DNA from: DASWOJ01 sp964250755
GTDB taxonomy: Bacteria > Pseudomonadota > Alphaproteobacteria > Acetobacterales > Acetobacteraceae
Length of the DNA: 64,000 bases
Assembly: GCA_964250755.1 (NCBI GenBank)
Contig: CAXUHB010000005.1
Span: forward strand, 99,076-163,075
Reading direction: 5' to 3'
The stretch's first letter is position 1. Every line of letters begins with the position of its first letter. The notes beneath the pieces were generated by a model that was not told the DNA's origin, did not search any database, and was given only the letters and a program-made list of their open reading frames with translations. Made by a program: the position numbers and the translations under genes. Shown in pieces: positions 32,818-41,228 of the stretch.

Positions 32818-32842
32818 TGCCCAGCATGATCCTCACCTGCTC

Positions 32843-33178
32843 TCACTGCCCGCCTGCGACCATGACCGCAGTTGCCAAGCCCACATTGATGCCCGTCACC
32901 AGGCAGGTTGTCACAACCAACCTTGCCCGCGGCGTGAAGGCAAGACGCGACGCGGCCAGGTAGGACGGCGGGAGCGCGAATGGGCCGATGATGGTCAGCA
33001 TGATTGCAGCCGGCCAATACTGATCGCCGCCGATCAAGGACGTGCTGAACAGCTTGGCCAGCGGTTCCGCGATCATGAGCATGAAAGCGCCGGGCAGGCC
33101 GAGCAGCAGAAGGCCAGCAGCGGCAAGGCCGGCGGCTACGAAGCACAGGAGCATAGCCCGTTTGCGGACAGGTGTCAT
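32843..33178 (-). CDS. Small membrane protein of the island, unknown
   Basis: I do not recognise it. The 111-aa product has about three hydrophobic spans (MLLCFVAAGLAAAGLLLLGL, AAIMLTIIGPFALPPSYLAA and LVVTTCLVTGINVGLATAVM). The ATG at 33178 is preferred over a TTG 18 bp upstream. It lies in the island beside two other small membrane or exported products on the same strand, in the style of cargo genes. Confidence 0.5.
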   Translation of the reverse strand: MTPVRKRAMLLCFVAAGLAAAGLLLLGLPGAFMLMIAEPLAKLFSTSLIGGDQYWPAAIMLTIIGPFALPPSYLAASRLAFTPRARLVVTTCLVTGINVGLATAVMVAGGQ

Positions 33179-33236
33179 GGGAATCGCGCCGGGCAAGTAT
33201 GGGGCATCACGGCCGTCCTCGTTGGATGTGGCTGGA

Positions 33237-33503
33237 TCAGCTCACGCCGCGGGCGCTGCAATCCCAGGGTGGTATGGAGTTTGGGAAGCGCTCCTTGATC
33301 CGCCCACAAGCCCAGTCGTGCAGCGGCTTTGTCATGTAGCTGTTCACGTCGATGCCGATCTCGTCATACGGGCTGCCGCCGACCGTCGCCCAGGCATGCC
33401 ACTTCCAAGTCGGCGTCCCGAGGCCGACCAACACGACGGCAAGAGCAGCGAGCAGGGCGAGCTGCAACCTGCTTTGGGGCGCGCGGGGCGCTTTCGTGTC
33501 CAC
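33237..33503 (-). CDS. Small exported or anchored protein of the island, unknown
   Basis: The 88-aa product has an N-terminal hydrophobic segment (RLQLALLAALAVVLVGLGTP) and a mature part with two Cys (HDWACGRIKERFPNSIPPWD, then C) that could form a disulphide in the periplasm. The start is a GTG. No family is recognised. Confidence 0.5.
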   Translation of the reverse strand: MDTKAPRAPQSRLQLALLAALAVVLVGLGTPTWKWHAWATVGGSPYDEIGIDVNSYMTKPLHDWACGRIKERFPNSIPPWDCSARGVS

Positions 33504-33648
33504 GGGATGCTCCGGTCAGGCCGTGCAGTGCGGTAGCCGACGGCCGACGTGGGAGCAAGGAGCGACGGCCTTGTGCGGCGATTGCTGCGGCGCTGGACGG
33601 GATGGTGCAGCCGCGCGCTGGCCAGTCCCCCGCCTCATGACGGGCAAA

Positions 33649-33942
33649 CTACCTGTGCCGGGCGGACCACAGCCGACCGAAGGCCCATCCGGCCGCGTAA
33701 AGCATCGCCAGTGTCGCGGGCATGAACACGACGTAGGCCGACACCCACGACATGCCCTCGACGTAGTGCTCCCCACCCAGTGCGAACGCGAGGCCGAGCG
33801 CGGGAACAAGCGGCACCTGCAGCAGGACAAAGCTGCCCTTAGGGTCCGACTGGAGGACGCTGCCGAGAACGCTGAGCGCCGAGAGCACCCCGTAGAGGCC
33901 GCAGAGGGCGAGGCCAGTCCTGTTCCGTGCTTTTGCCGTCAT
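33649..33942 (-). CDS. Small membrane protein of the island, unknown
   Basis: The 97-aa product has three predicted membrane segments (TGLALCGLYGVLSALSVLGS, FVLLQVPLVPALGLAFAL, WVSAYVVFMPATLAMLYAAG). The ATG at 33942 gives a short basic N-terminus (MTAKARNRT) in line with positive-inside topology; a frame extension to 34005 is less likely. The function is unknown. Confidence 0.5.
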   Translation of the reverse strand: MTAKARNRTGLALCGLYGVLSALSVLGSVLQSDPKGSFVLLQVPLVPALGLAFALGGEHYVEGMSWVSAYVVFMPATLAMLYAAGWAFGRLWSARHR

Positions 33943-34089
33943 GTGTCCGCCACCTTCGCTGGAGGCGGGGAAGGCTGCAACCAGCACGCCTTGGCTGACC
34001 TGCACGGCTCTAAGCCGCGCGTCCAGTCAGGTGCGCCATGACGGCCAGGGTGGCTAGGATCACCCCTCCGCCTTCCGCAGCTTCTGGCG

Positions 34090-34602
34090 GTGGCGAGCAG
34101 GGGAGCGTTCGAGCCGACGCCGGCCAGCGTGGGCAGTTGCACCGTGCGGGCCTATGCGGCGGCCTCGGGCGGGGTAGTGCTGGCGGAGAGCGGGGCTGTT
34201 GCGGGTGCGGCGGCGCCAGCGTCGCCCGGCGCGGCCAGCACCGTCACGCAGGGAGGCAGCAACCCCTGCACCTATGACTTGCGGAACTGGGAGACATACG
34301 GCAGCACGTTCGACCTGACCTCGGGCAACATCACCCTCAGCACGGCAGCCGGGTTCCACGCCGCCACGCGGATACATTCCTCCGCGGGTACGTATGAGGA
34401 TCAAGTTGGCTCCTTCTTTGCCAAGTCGGGCATCGACCCCAACACCGGCAAGCTGGAAGTCCCTACGCAATACGGCGGCAACTATGCGGGCGCACCAATC
34501 CTGTTTGCCGGGGCGGCGGCTGGCGACACGCTGTATTTATGTATGCAAATCGCCGACCAGCCGCCGGTTCAGGCGGGGCGCGGCATCCCGGTGGTCCCGT
34601 GA
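34090..34602 (+). CDS. Hypothetical protein, possibly a truncated C-terminal fragment
   Basis: The 170-aa frame starts at a GTG without a good ribosome site and lacks a signal peptide. The later part (TYDLRNWETYGSTFDLTSGN, AATRIHSSAGTYEDQVGSFF, TQYGGNYAGAPILFAGAAAG) has natural composition with many Gly, Thr and aromatic residues, like an extracellular or phage structural protein. It probably represents the surviving end of a larger island gene. I cannot name a family. Confidence 0.45.
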   Translation: MASRGAFEPTPASVGSCTVRAYAAASGGVVLAESGAVAGAAAPASPGAASTVTQGGSNPCTYDLRNWETYGSTFDLTSGNITLSTAAGFHAATRIHSSAGTYEDQVGSFFAKSGIDPNTGKLEVPTQYGGNYAGAPILFAGAAAGDTLYLCMQIADQPPVQAGRGIPVVP

Positions 34603-34765
34603 TCTGCGGGGCGGGAGCGGCGCATCAGGGCCAACTAGGCGATGCCCGGCGTGAACACCTTGGACGCCCTAGCCGATCCGGCGCTGTCCAGGTCCGCACG
34701 GGGTCCGCAGCGGCGTCGGCTGCATCCGACATGTACCCCGGACCGGGTTTGCTCATTGCGAAGAT

Positions 34766-34841
34766 TGGTGGAGCCGAGCGGGATCGAACCGCTGACCTCC
34801 TGAATGCCATTCAGGCGCTCTCCCAACTGAGCTACGGCCCC
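34766..34841 (-). tRNA. tRNA-Ala (anticodon GGC)
   Basis: The 76-base gene reads GGGGCCGTAGCTCAGTTGGG from 34841, with the anticodon arm CCTGAATGGCATTCAGG (anticodon GGC), T-arm GCGGTTCGATCCCGC and an encoded CCA end. All four stems pair. It forms the right boundary of the decayed island, whose sequence begins directly at its 3' end. Confidence 0.97.
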
Positions 34842-35001
34842 GCCGGTGCAGGGGCCGCGCCGCGGCCCCGCTTGGGAAGGCGCGTCCTTACACCCGGCTT
34901 GGCACGGGGATCAAGCCCTTGTCCGCCAGGCCGGGCAAAGGGCGCGGCCGGCGGCGTGCAACGGCGGCCCTGGTGAAGGGCGGCGGCCGGGGCGGCGCCG
35001 G

Positions 35002-35607
35002 TCAGGCGGCCAGCACCCCGTGCTGGCGCAGGAAGCCCAGCAGCGGCAGCATGGGGAGGCCGAGGATGGCGGCGTGCTCACCCTCGATGCGGTCGAACAG
35101 GTGGATGCCCAGGCCCTCCAGCCGGTAGGCGCCGACGCAGTGCAGCAGGGCGCCGCCCTCGGCATCCAGGTAGGCATCCAGGGCGGCGTCGCTGAACGGG
35201 CGCATGGTCAGGGCGGGGACGGCGACGTGGTGCCAGACGGTCTGGCCGCCGCGCTGGCAGACGACGGCGGTGACGAGCGTGTGGCGGCGCCCGCGCAGGG
35301 CCTGCAGGTGGGTGCGGGCGGCGGACAGGTCTGCGGGCTTGTCGAACCAGGCGCCCTCGCACACCAGGAGCTGGTCGGCGCCGATCACCAGGGCGCTGGG
35401 GTCGCGGACGCGGGACGCCTTCAGCTCGGCCAGGGCCAGCGCCGTCTCCGAAGCGTCCAGGCCCTCTGCGCGGCACGCCTCCTTCACCGCGGCCTCGTCC
35501 ACCCGGGCGGGGCGGGCCACGAAGCGCAGGCCGGCGGCCTGCATCAGCGCGGCCCGGGCCGCGCTCTGGCTGGCCAGGACCAGGCGGGGAACGTCAGCCT
35601 GCAGCAT
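35002..35607 (-). CDS. maf: Maf-family nucleoside triphosphate pyrophosphatase
   Basis: The 201-aa protein has the Maf signature LVLASQSAARAALMQAAGL, the active-site segment VIGADQLLVCEGAWFDKP and ALRGRRHTLVTAV. Maf proteins hydrolyse non-canonical or certain pyrimidine/7-methylguanosine triphosphates to monophosphates. It overlaps the 3' end of ppsR by 14 bp; the ppsR-maf order is the one found beside the origin in Caulobacter. Confidence 0.92.
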   Translation of the reverse strand: MLQADVPRLVLASQSAARAALMQAAGLRFVARPARVDEAAVKEACRAEGLDASETALALAELKASRVRDPSALVIGADQLLVCEGAWFDKPADLSAARTHLQALRGRRHTLVTAVVCQRGGQTVWHHVAVPALTMRPFSDAALDAYLDAEGGALLHCVGAYRLEGLGIHLFDRIEGEHAAILGLPMLPLLGFLRQHGVLAA

Positions 35608-36472
35608 GGGGGGCGGCAGCTTGCGAGGCGGCGCGGGTCTCCTTGCGGCGGCGGTCGTGCCAGGCGTCCATGAGCTGGAGGACGGTGGCGGCGGTTTCCT
35701 CGATGCTGCGCCGGGTCACGTCTATGACGGGCCAGCCGCGGCGGGTGCAAAGGCGCCTGGCCCAGAGCAGCTCGGCCTTCACGGCGTCCACGTCCACGTA
35801 TTCGCTGGTGTCCTGGCGGACTTTGCCGGTGTCGCTGCCGGCGGCGATCAGCTTCAGGCGGTGGCGGCGTATCTCGATCAGGGCCAGGGGGTCCAGCGTC
35901 AGGCCGACGACGGGGCAGACTGGCGCTTCCAGCCCCGGGGGATCCGGCGTGCCCGGCACCAGCGGCACGTTGGCCGCCTTGATGCCGCGGTTGGCCAGAT
36001 AGAAGGAGGTCGGGGTCTTGCTGCTGCGGGACACGCCGACCATGACCACGTCGGCCTCGGCGATGCCCGCCTGGGCCTGGCCGTCGTCGTGGGCCAGGAC
36101 GTAGTGCATGGCGTCTATGCGGCGGAAGTAGTCCGCGTCCAGCACGTATTGCCGGCCTGGGCGGGATTGGGCCTGGGTGCCGATGTGGGCCTGCAGCATC
36201 TCCATCGCGGGATCCAGCACGTTGACGACCTGAACGCCCAGGCGGGCGCAGGTGGTCTCCAGGTCGTTGCGCAGGGCCTTGTCTATGACAGTGGACAGGA
36301 CGGGGCCGGGTTCGGCCTCGATCCCTTCCAGCACGCGGTGGAGCTGGAAGCGGGTCCGGATGAGGCTCCAGCGGTGGTAGGTGACCTCCGGCTGCTCGAA
36401 CTGGGAAACGGTGGCGCGGGCGATGCTGTTGAGGGTCTCGCCGGTGGCGTCGGAGACGAGGTGCAGGTTCAT
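35594..36472 (-). CDS. ppsR: Pyruvate, phosphate dikinase regulatory protein (DUF299)
   Basis: The 292-aa bifunctional Ser/Thr kinase-phosphorylase has MNLHLVSDATGETLNSIARATVSQFE at the start and the P-loop VGVSRSSKTPTSFYLANRGIKAANVPLVPG. It adjusts pyruvate phosphate dikinase or PEP synthase activity by ADP-dependent phosphorylation. The last 25 residues are a charged, Ala-rich tail. This gene is the homologue of RP001/CC0001, which flanks the replication origin in Rickettsia and Caulobacter opposite hemE, exactly as here. Confidence 0.95.
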   Translation of the reverse strand: MNLHLVSDATGETLNSIARATVSQFEQPEVTYHRWSLIRTRFQLHRVLEGIEAEPGPVLSTVIDKALRNDLETTCARLGVQVVNVLDPAMEMLQAHIGTQAQSRPGRQYVLDADYFRRIDAMHYVLAHDDGQAQAGIAEADVVMVGVSRSSKTPTSFYLANRGIKAANVPLVPGTPDPPGLEAPVCPVVGLTLDPLALIEIRRHRLKLIAAGSDTGKVRQDTSEYVDVDAVKAELLWARRLCTRRGWPVIDVTRRSIEETAATVLQLMDAWHDRRRKETRAASQAAAPHAAG

Positions 36473-36806
36473 GGCGGTCCCTCCGGATGCTTTGCCGCGT
36501 GACTCACGCTTGACGTGTGAGTCGGGGATAACCCCGAGTCCCGCGCTGGCGGCGTTTGGGCCGGGCGGGTCAGCGGGGACAACATGCCGGAATCCCGGTA
36601 CGGGGGATAGTACGCGGCTGCAGCCTGTACGAGTCAGGGGTACCCCGCTGACCCCTGGCCGGAATCAATGGCTTGCGCGAGTCCGGGGGGCTGGACAGAT
36701 GGTGGATAACTCGGGGAGAACCGGGTACCACAGGACTCACACCCCCTACGACTCCCACATCCTCTTAAGACTCTAATCTTCTCTATAGGAAGGGCGCACC
36801 ACGCCG
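36473..36806. other. oriC: Candidate chromosomal replication origin (oriC)
   Basis: The 334-bp spacer lies between divergent ppsR (DUF299) and hemE, the arrangement at the Caulobacter and Rickettsia origins. It contains ten GANTC sites (36501, 36519, 36536, 36590, 36631, 36662, 36679, 36734, 36750, 36769), a DnaA-box-like TTATCCACC on the minus strand at 36701-36709, a weaker TTATCCCCG at 36524-36532, several inverted repeats (GACTCAC/GTGAGTC at 36501-36523; GGTCAGCGGGG at 36568 with CCCCGCTGACC at 36643) and an AT-richer stretch TCTTAAGACTCTAATCTTCT before hemE that could unwind. Both flanking promoters must also lie here. Confidence 0.75.
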
Positions 36807-37832
36807 ATGACAAAGCCTTTGCTGCGCGTCCTGAGTGGCGAGGCCGTCTGGCCCCCGCCGATGTGGCTGATGCGCCAGGCCGGACGCTACCTGCCGGAAT
36901 ACCGCGAGCTGCGTAAGCAGGCGGGGGACTTCATCAGCCTCTGCACGACTCCCACGCTGGCGTCGGAAGTGACGCTGCAGCCGATCCGCCGCTACGGGTT
37001 CGACGCCGCCATCCTGTTCAGTGACATCCTGATGCTGCCGTGGGCGCTGGGCTACGGACTCGCGTTCAAGGAAGGGGAAGGGCCGGTGCTGCCGCGGCTG
37101 ACGGAGGTGGCGCAGGTGGCGGCGCTGGACCCTTCGAGAGTCGGCGCGGCGATTGCGCCGATCCTGGAGACGGTGCAGCGGACGAAGGCCGGGCTGGACG
37201 AGGCGACGACACTGATCGGGTTCGCGGGCAGCCCCTTCACGGTGGCGTGCTACATGGTGGAGGGCGGGGGGTCCAAGGACTTCGCACGCATCCGGGAGAT
37301 GGCGCATGGCGATCCCGCGCTGTTCGGCGCCCTGATTGACGTGCTGGTGGACTCAACCGTGGAATATACGTCGGCGCAGGTGGATGCGGGCGCGGATGTC
37401 ATCATGCTGTTCGACTCCTGGGCGGGGGTGCTGTCGCCGCTGCTGTTCGGGCGCTACGTGACGGAGCCGACGCGGCGGATCGTGGCGGCGCTGAAGGCCC
37501 GGCATCCCGGGCTGCCGATCATCGGGTTCCCCCGCCTGGCCGGGGTGCAGGTCGGCGCCTACGCCACGGCGACAGGGGTGGACGCGGTGGCGCTGGACAC
37601 GGGGGCGGAGCTGCACGTGGCCACCGGCCTGGTTCCCGGCACGGTCGCCACCCAGGGCAACCTGGACCCGCTGGCTTTGGTCGCCGGGGGGGAGGCGCTG
37701 CGGGCGGAGGCCCAGGGGGTGCTGGACGCGGTGCGGGGGCGTCCGCACGTGTTCAACCTGGGGCACGGGATCGTGCCGCACACGCCGCCGGCAAACGTGG
37801 CGGCGCTCGTGGCGCAGGTGCGGGCGGCGTAG
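36807..37832 (+). CDS. hemE: Uroporphyrinogen decarboxylase
   Basis: The 341-aa cytoplasmic enzyme decarboxylates uroporphyrinogen III to coproporphyrinogen III in heme synthesis. Its signature MWLMRQAGRYLPEYRELR, the substrate-site FDAAILFSDILMLPWALG, and GFAGSPFTVACYMVEGGGSK are intact, as is the terminal NLGHGIVPHTPPANVAALV. The length is usual. In Caulobacter the hemE promoter is part of the origin; hemH and hemJ lie about 10 kb downstream here. Confidence 0.97.
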   Translation: MTKPLLRVLSGEAVWPPPMWLMRQAGRYLPEYRELRKQAGDFISLCTTPTLASEVTLQPIRRYGFDAAILFSDILMLPWALGYGLAFKEGEGPVLPRLTEVAQVAALDPSRVGAAIAPILETVQRTKAGLDEATTLIGFAGSPFTVACYMVEGGGSKDFARIREMAHGDPALFGALIDVLVDSTVEYTSAQVDAGADVIMLFDSWAGVLSPLLFGRYVTEPTRRIVAALKARHPGLPIIGFPRLAGVQVGAYATATGVDAVALDTGAELHVATGLVPGTVATQGNLDPLALVAGGEALRAEAQGVLDAVRGRPHVFNLGHGIVPHTPPANVAALVAQVRAA

Positions 37833-37971
37833 GGCGGGCCTGCCGGCCGCACCTTCCGGCCGTTCCTGACGCCGCGCCGCATCCCCGCGGCGGGTGTCCG
37901 CGTCAGGGAGGGCACGTCAGGGAAGCGCCTCAGAGGACGCGTCTCGGAAGGGGCGTTCCAAAAGGAGAGCC

Positions 37972-38763
37972 TCAGGGCGCGCGAGGAGGCGTGGGCAGGG
38001 CGTCCAGGACGTCCCGGATGGTGTCGGGTGGGATTGGCTTCGCCCCGTCGAAGGGGCGTTCCCGGATGGCGAGCAGCCCGAGCGTGACGACGGCCGCGAA
38101 GGTGAACGTGGTCAGCGTGGCGGCTTGCGGCCGGAGCTTGTCGAGCTGCACCAGGCTGATCGCGGCCTGCGTCAGGACTGCCAGGATGAGGACCGTCAGC
38201 CACTTCTCCTCGTCGTAGTGGGCGCCGCTGATGGCGAGGCGGTCGTTCCGTGCGCTCCGGACGCGCAGGACCAGGTCCATCAGCGCCGAGTGCGCCGCGG
38301 CGCCCGCCTCGGCCGTGATCTCGGGCCGCGCGACCTGGCCCATCAAGTTGCCCAGGGCCTGGGCGGCCAGGGCCGATTCACCCTGGTCGGCCATGCGCGG
38401 CCACTCGTCCCGCACCACTGCCGTCACATAGGTGCGGACCGCGGTGCGGATGTCGGACATGTCCGACACCGTCGCGACGCTCAGGGTGGCGATTGCCAGC
38501 AGCGAGTCGCGCTCGATCTGGACGGCCCGGGACGCCTGCCGCTGCCGTTCCCACACGTCGTTGCCCAGGAACCCCGAGAACAGGGCGAACAGCACGGAGA
38601 TGGACGCCAGGAACGCGGCCTGGATTCCGATCAGGCTCGCGGCGAAATGGCGGGTCGGGCCGTGATGCGACAGCCAGTGCAGCAGCAGCGCCGTGCTGCC
38701 GAGGCCGCCGGCAAGGGTCAGCAGGATGACCCAGGCTGGCTGGTCCAACCAGATGTTCAGCAC
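37972..38763 (-). CDS. DUF4239-family membrane protein
   Basis: The 263-aa protein resembles DUF4239 (bestrophin-like) proteins: an N-terminal membrane span (WVILLTLAGGLGSTALLLHW), a second (SLIGIQAAFLASISVLFALFSGFLGNDVW), a soluble helical part with VQIERDSLLAIATLS, then two C-terminal spans (WLTVLILAVLTQAAISLVQL and TTFTFAAVVTLGLLAIRERPF). The role is unknown. A GTG start at 38763 is used. It faces hemE tail to tail across 139 bp. Confidence 0.75.
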   Translation of the reverse strand: MLNIWLDQPAWVILLTLAGGLGSTALLLHWLSHHGPTRHFAASLIGIQAAFLASISVLFALFSGFLGNDVWERQRQASRAVQIERDSLLAIATLSVATVSDMSDIRTAVRTYVTAVVRDEWPRMADQGESALAAQALGNLMGQVARPEITAEAGAAAHSALMDLVLRVRSARNDRLAISGAHYDEEKWLTVLILAVLTQAAISLVQLDKLRPQAATLTTFTFAAVVTLGLLAIRERPFDGAKPIPPDTIRDVLDALPTPPRAP

Positions 38764-38912
38764 TTTGGCGTCCCCGGCGGTTGCGGGATGAAGGAAGCCG
38801 CCGTTTGCGCCGCATCGCAAGCCCCGGCGCCGTCCGCACCGGTGGCGCGGGTCCGTCACCGCCCCATGGCGGCCCCGGAGCGGCGGCCCCGGGACGGCGG
38901 CGGAGGGCTGGG

Positions 38913-39995
38913 CTAGGCGTTGCCCCGGTCCTCCCGGAACAGGTGCAGCGCCTCCTGGATCGGACGGTCGGAGAAGCTGAACAGCACGCTGTCCTCGGCG
39001 GCCTCGTGCCGGACGCGGTGCCAGGACGGGACGACGAACAGGTCGCGCTTGCCCCACTCGACCACGAACTCCCCGCCGTCGCGCAGGGTGACGGTGCTGC
39101 GGCCCCGGCCCTCGATGGGCGCGAACACCGTGGCGTCCGTCGCGCGGTAGGCGGCGGTCCCGAACCCCTTGGGCAGCAACTGCACGAAGGTGCCCATCGT
39201 CGCCATCGCATGGTTTCCGGTGATGGGATTGGCGTAGCGCATCTTGAGGCCGTGGCAGGCGTCCCATTCGTTCAGGCGGCGCATCCGCTCCAGCGCGTCG
39301 CGGGTGCGGGCGTAGGGGTAGTTGAACACGGGGGAGCTGCCGCCGCCGCCACGGTGGTCCACTGGCAGCAGGTTGGCGCCGTAGCGGGCGTCGCTGTCGC
39401 CGACGGGGCGGCTGATGGACTGCTCGTCTTCGTTCAGGTGCTCGGCAAACGAGGCGTCCAGGAACTGGACGACGGGGATGTCCAGGCCGTCCAGCCAGAA
39501 GATCGGGTCATCACTGTGGTTGCCGTGGTCGTGCCAGGCCATGGGCGGGGTGATGACGAAGTCGCCTTCCCGCATGATCGTGCGCTCCCCGTTGACGGAG
39601 GTGTGGGCGCCGGCGCCCTCCAGCACGAAGCGGAGGGCGGATTGGGTGTGGCGGTGGGCGGGCGCGACCTCGCCGGGGAGGACGAGCTGCACGCCGGCAT
39701 AGAGGCTGGTGGTGATGCGGGACTGGCCGCGCAGGCCGGGGTTCTCCAGCACGAGGACGCGGCGCTCGGCCTCCTTGGCAGTGATGAGGGCGCCGGCCTC
39801 CATCATGGCGGCGCGTATGTCGGCGAAGCGCCAGGCGGCGGGCTGACAGGGGCTGCGCGGCTCGGGCGTGACCAGGTTGGCCAGCGAGGTCCAGAGGGGC
39901 GTCAGGTTCTGGGTGCTGATGCGGCCGTAGAACGCCTGGCGCTCGGCCTCGATGGCTGCGGGGGAGGCGGGTGTGGCCATAGGCGTTGCCTGCAT
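38913..39995 (-). CDS. Gentisate 1,2-dioxygenase
   Basis: The 360-aa bicupin enzyme opens the gentisate ring to maleylpyruvate using Fe(II) and oxygen. The first cupin has the metal-binding AHRHTQSALRFVLEG and the later MAWHDHGNHSDDP; the second cupin region has DLFVVPSWHRVRHEA. The N-terminal FYGRISTQNLTPLWTSL is typical of the family. AGGAG precedes the ATG at 39995. It lies 19 bp after the monooxygenase gene, which is expected to supply gentisate from 3-hydroxybenzoate. Confidence 0.93.
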   Translation of the reverse strand: MQATPMATPASPAAIEAERQAFYGRISTQNLTPLWTSLANLVTPEPRSPCQPAAWRFADIRAAMMEAGALITAKEAERRVLVLENPGLRGQSRITTSLYAGVQLVLPGEVAPAHRHTQSALRFVLEGAGAHTSVNGERTIMREGDFVITPPMAWHDHGNHSDDPIFWLDGLDIPVVQFLDASFAEHLNEDEQSISRPVGDSDARYGANLLPVDHRGGGGSSPVFNYPYARTRDALERMRRLNEWDACHGLKMRYANPITGNHAMATMGTFVQLLPKGFGTAAYRATDATVFAPIEGRGRSTVTLRDGGEFVVEWGKRDLFVVPSWHRVRHEAAEDSVLFSFSDRPIQEALHLFREDRGNA

Positions 39996-40014
39996 CGGGG
40001 CTGCTCCTGCAGAG

Positions 40015-41223
40015 TTAAGCGGCGGCCTGGGTGCCGGACAGGCCGGTGCCGCCGTAGATCCAGGCCAGGGCGTCATACCAGTCCTCGTTGGACTTGGCGC
40101 GCATGACCTGGTTCCGCAGCGCGGCATGGGCGCCGGCGGGATGATAGACGTGGTCGCCGATGGCGCGGGACATGAGCTGCACGCGGGCGGTGCGCAGCAC
40201 CCGCCCCTGCTGGTAGGCCGCCAGCGCGGCCTCGGGGTTGCCGGGCCGGGCCGCCATCTCGTGCGACAGGCAGACCGCGTCCTCCATCGCCATGCAGGCG
40301 CCCTGGGCCATGTACTGCAGGGTGGGATGCGCGGCGTCCCCCAGCACGGCGGCGCGTCCGTCCACCCAGCGCTCCACCGGGTCGCGGTCGCACAGCACCC
40401 ACATGCGCCAGTCCGTGCCGTGGCGGATGATGTCCCGCGCCCGGGGGTGGATGTGGGCGAAGCCGGCTGCGACCTCCGCATCGGACACGGGCTGGCCCGC
40501 CACCGGCTCCGGCGCGTCGTTGTGGTAGGTGACGACCAGGTTGAACGCGCGCCACCCGGACAGGGGATAGTGGACGATGTGGCACCGCGGCCCGGCCCAC
40601 AGGGTCGCGGCGTTCCAGCGGAGGTCCTCGGGCATGCGGTCCGCGGGGATGACGCTGCGGTAGGTGGTGTGGCCCGTCACCCGCGGCGGGCCGTCGCCGA
40701 CGACCTGGGCGCGCACGCGGGACCACAGCCCGTCCGCGCCGATCAGCACGGCGCCGGGCACCCGCTCCCCGGACGCCAGGTGCGCCTGCACGCCGCGCCC
40801 GTCCTGATCGTAGCCGGTCACGCCGCAGCCGGTGCGGAGCGTGATCCGCGGCTCCGCCCGGCAGGCCCGCAGGAACACGCCGTGCAGGTCGCCGCGGTGG
40901 ACGACGGCGTAGGGGTTGCCGAAGCGGCGGCGGAACGGCGCGGTCAGGTCGATGCTGCAGATGTCCTCCGCCGTCATGGCGTCCATCAGGCGGAGCTGGT
41001 CCACATACACAGCCATCGCCCGCGCGGCGTCGCCGATGCCCAGGTAGTCGAAGGCGTGGAAGGCGTTCGGGCCAAGCTGGATGCCGGCGCCGATCTCCCC
41101 CAAGGCGTCGGCCTTTTCGAGCACCGTCACCGCGAAGCCGCGCTGCGCCAGGCCGAGCGCCGCGGCCAGGCCGCCGATGCCGCCGCCGGCGATCAGGATG
41201 GGCGCCTGTGTCAGGGACGCCAC
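40015..41223 (-). CDS. FAD-dependent aromatic monooxygenase, probable 3-hydroxybenzoate 6-hydroxylase
   Basis: The 402-aa flavoprotein has the Rossmann motif ILIAGGGIGGLAAALGLAQRG, the GADGLWSRVR (DG) motif and the GDAAHPTLQYMAQGACMAMED (GD) motif of class A hydroxylases. EIGAGIQLGPNAFHAFDYLG is typical of 3-hydroxybenzoate 6-hydroxylases and salicylate hydroxylases; the neighbouring gentisate dioxygenase favours the first. A GTG start at 41223 lies 5 bp after the marR stop, so marR and the two catabolic genes form one operon. Confidence 0.88.
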   Translation of the reverse strand: MASLTQAPILIAGGGIGGLAAALGLAQRGFAVTVLEKADALGEIGAGIQLGPNAFHAFDYLGIGDAARAMAVYVDQLRLMDAMTAEDICSIDLTAPFRRRFGNPYAVVHRGDLHGVFLRACRAEPRITLRTGCGVTGYDQDGRGVQAHLASGERVPGAVLIGADGLWSRVRAQVVGDGPPRVTGHTTYRSVIPADRMPEDLRWNAATLWAGPRCHIVHYPLSGWRAFNLVVTYHNDAPEPVAGQPVSDAEVAAGFAHIHPRARDIIRHGTDWRMWVLCDRDPVERWVDGRAAVLGDAAHPTLQYMAQGACMAMEDAVCLSHEMAARPGNPEAALAAYQQGRVLRTARVQLMSRAIGDHVYHPAGAHAALRNQVMRAKSNEDWYDALAWIYGGTGLSGTQAAA

Positions 41224-41228
41224 CGCGG

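Noticed and set aside
36765..36776. CtrA-type TTAA-N7-TTAA site in the proposed origin
   Set aside because: TTAA at 36765 is followed by ATCT instead of a second TTAA at the right distance, so only half a site is present.
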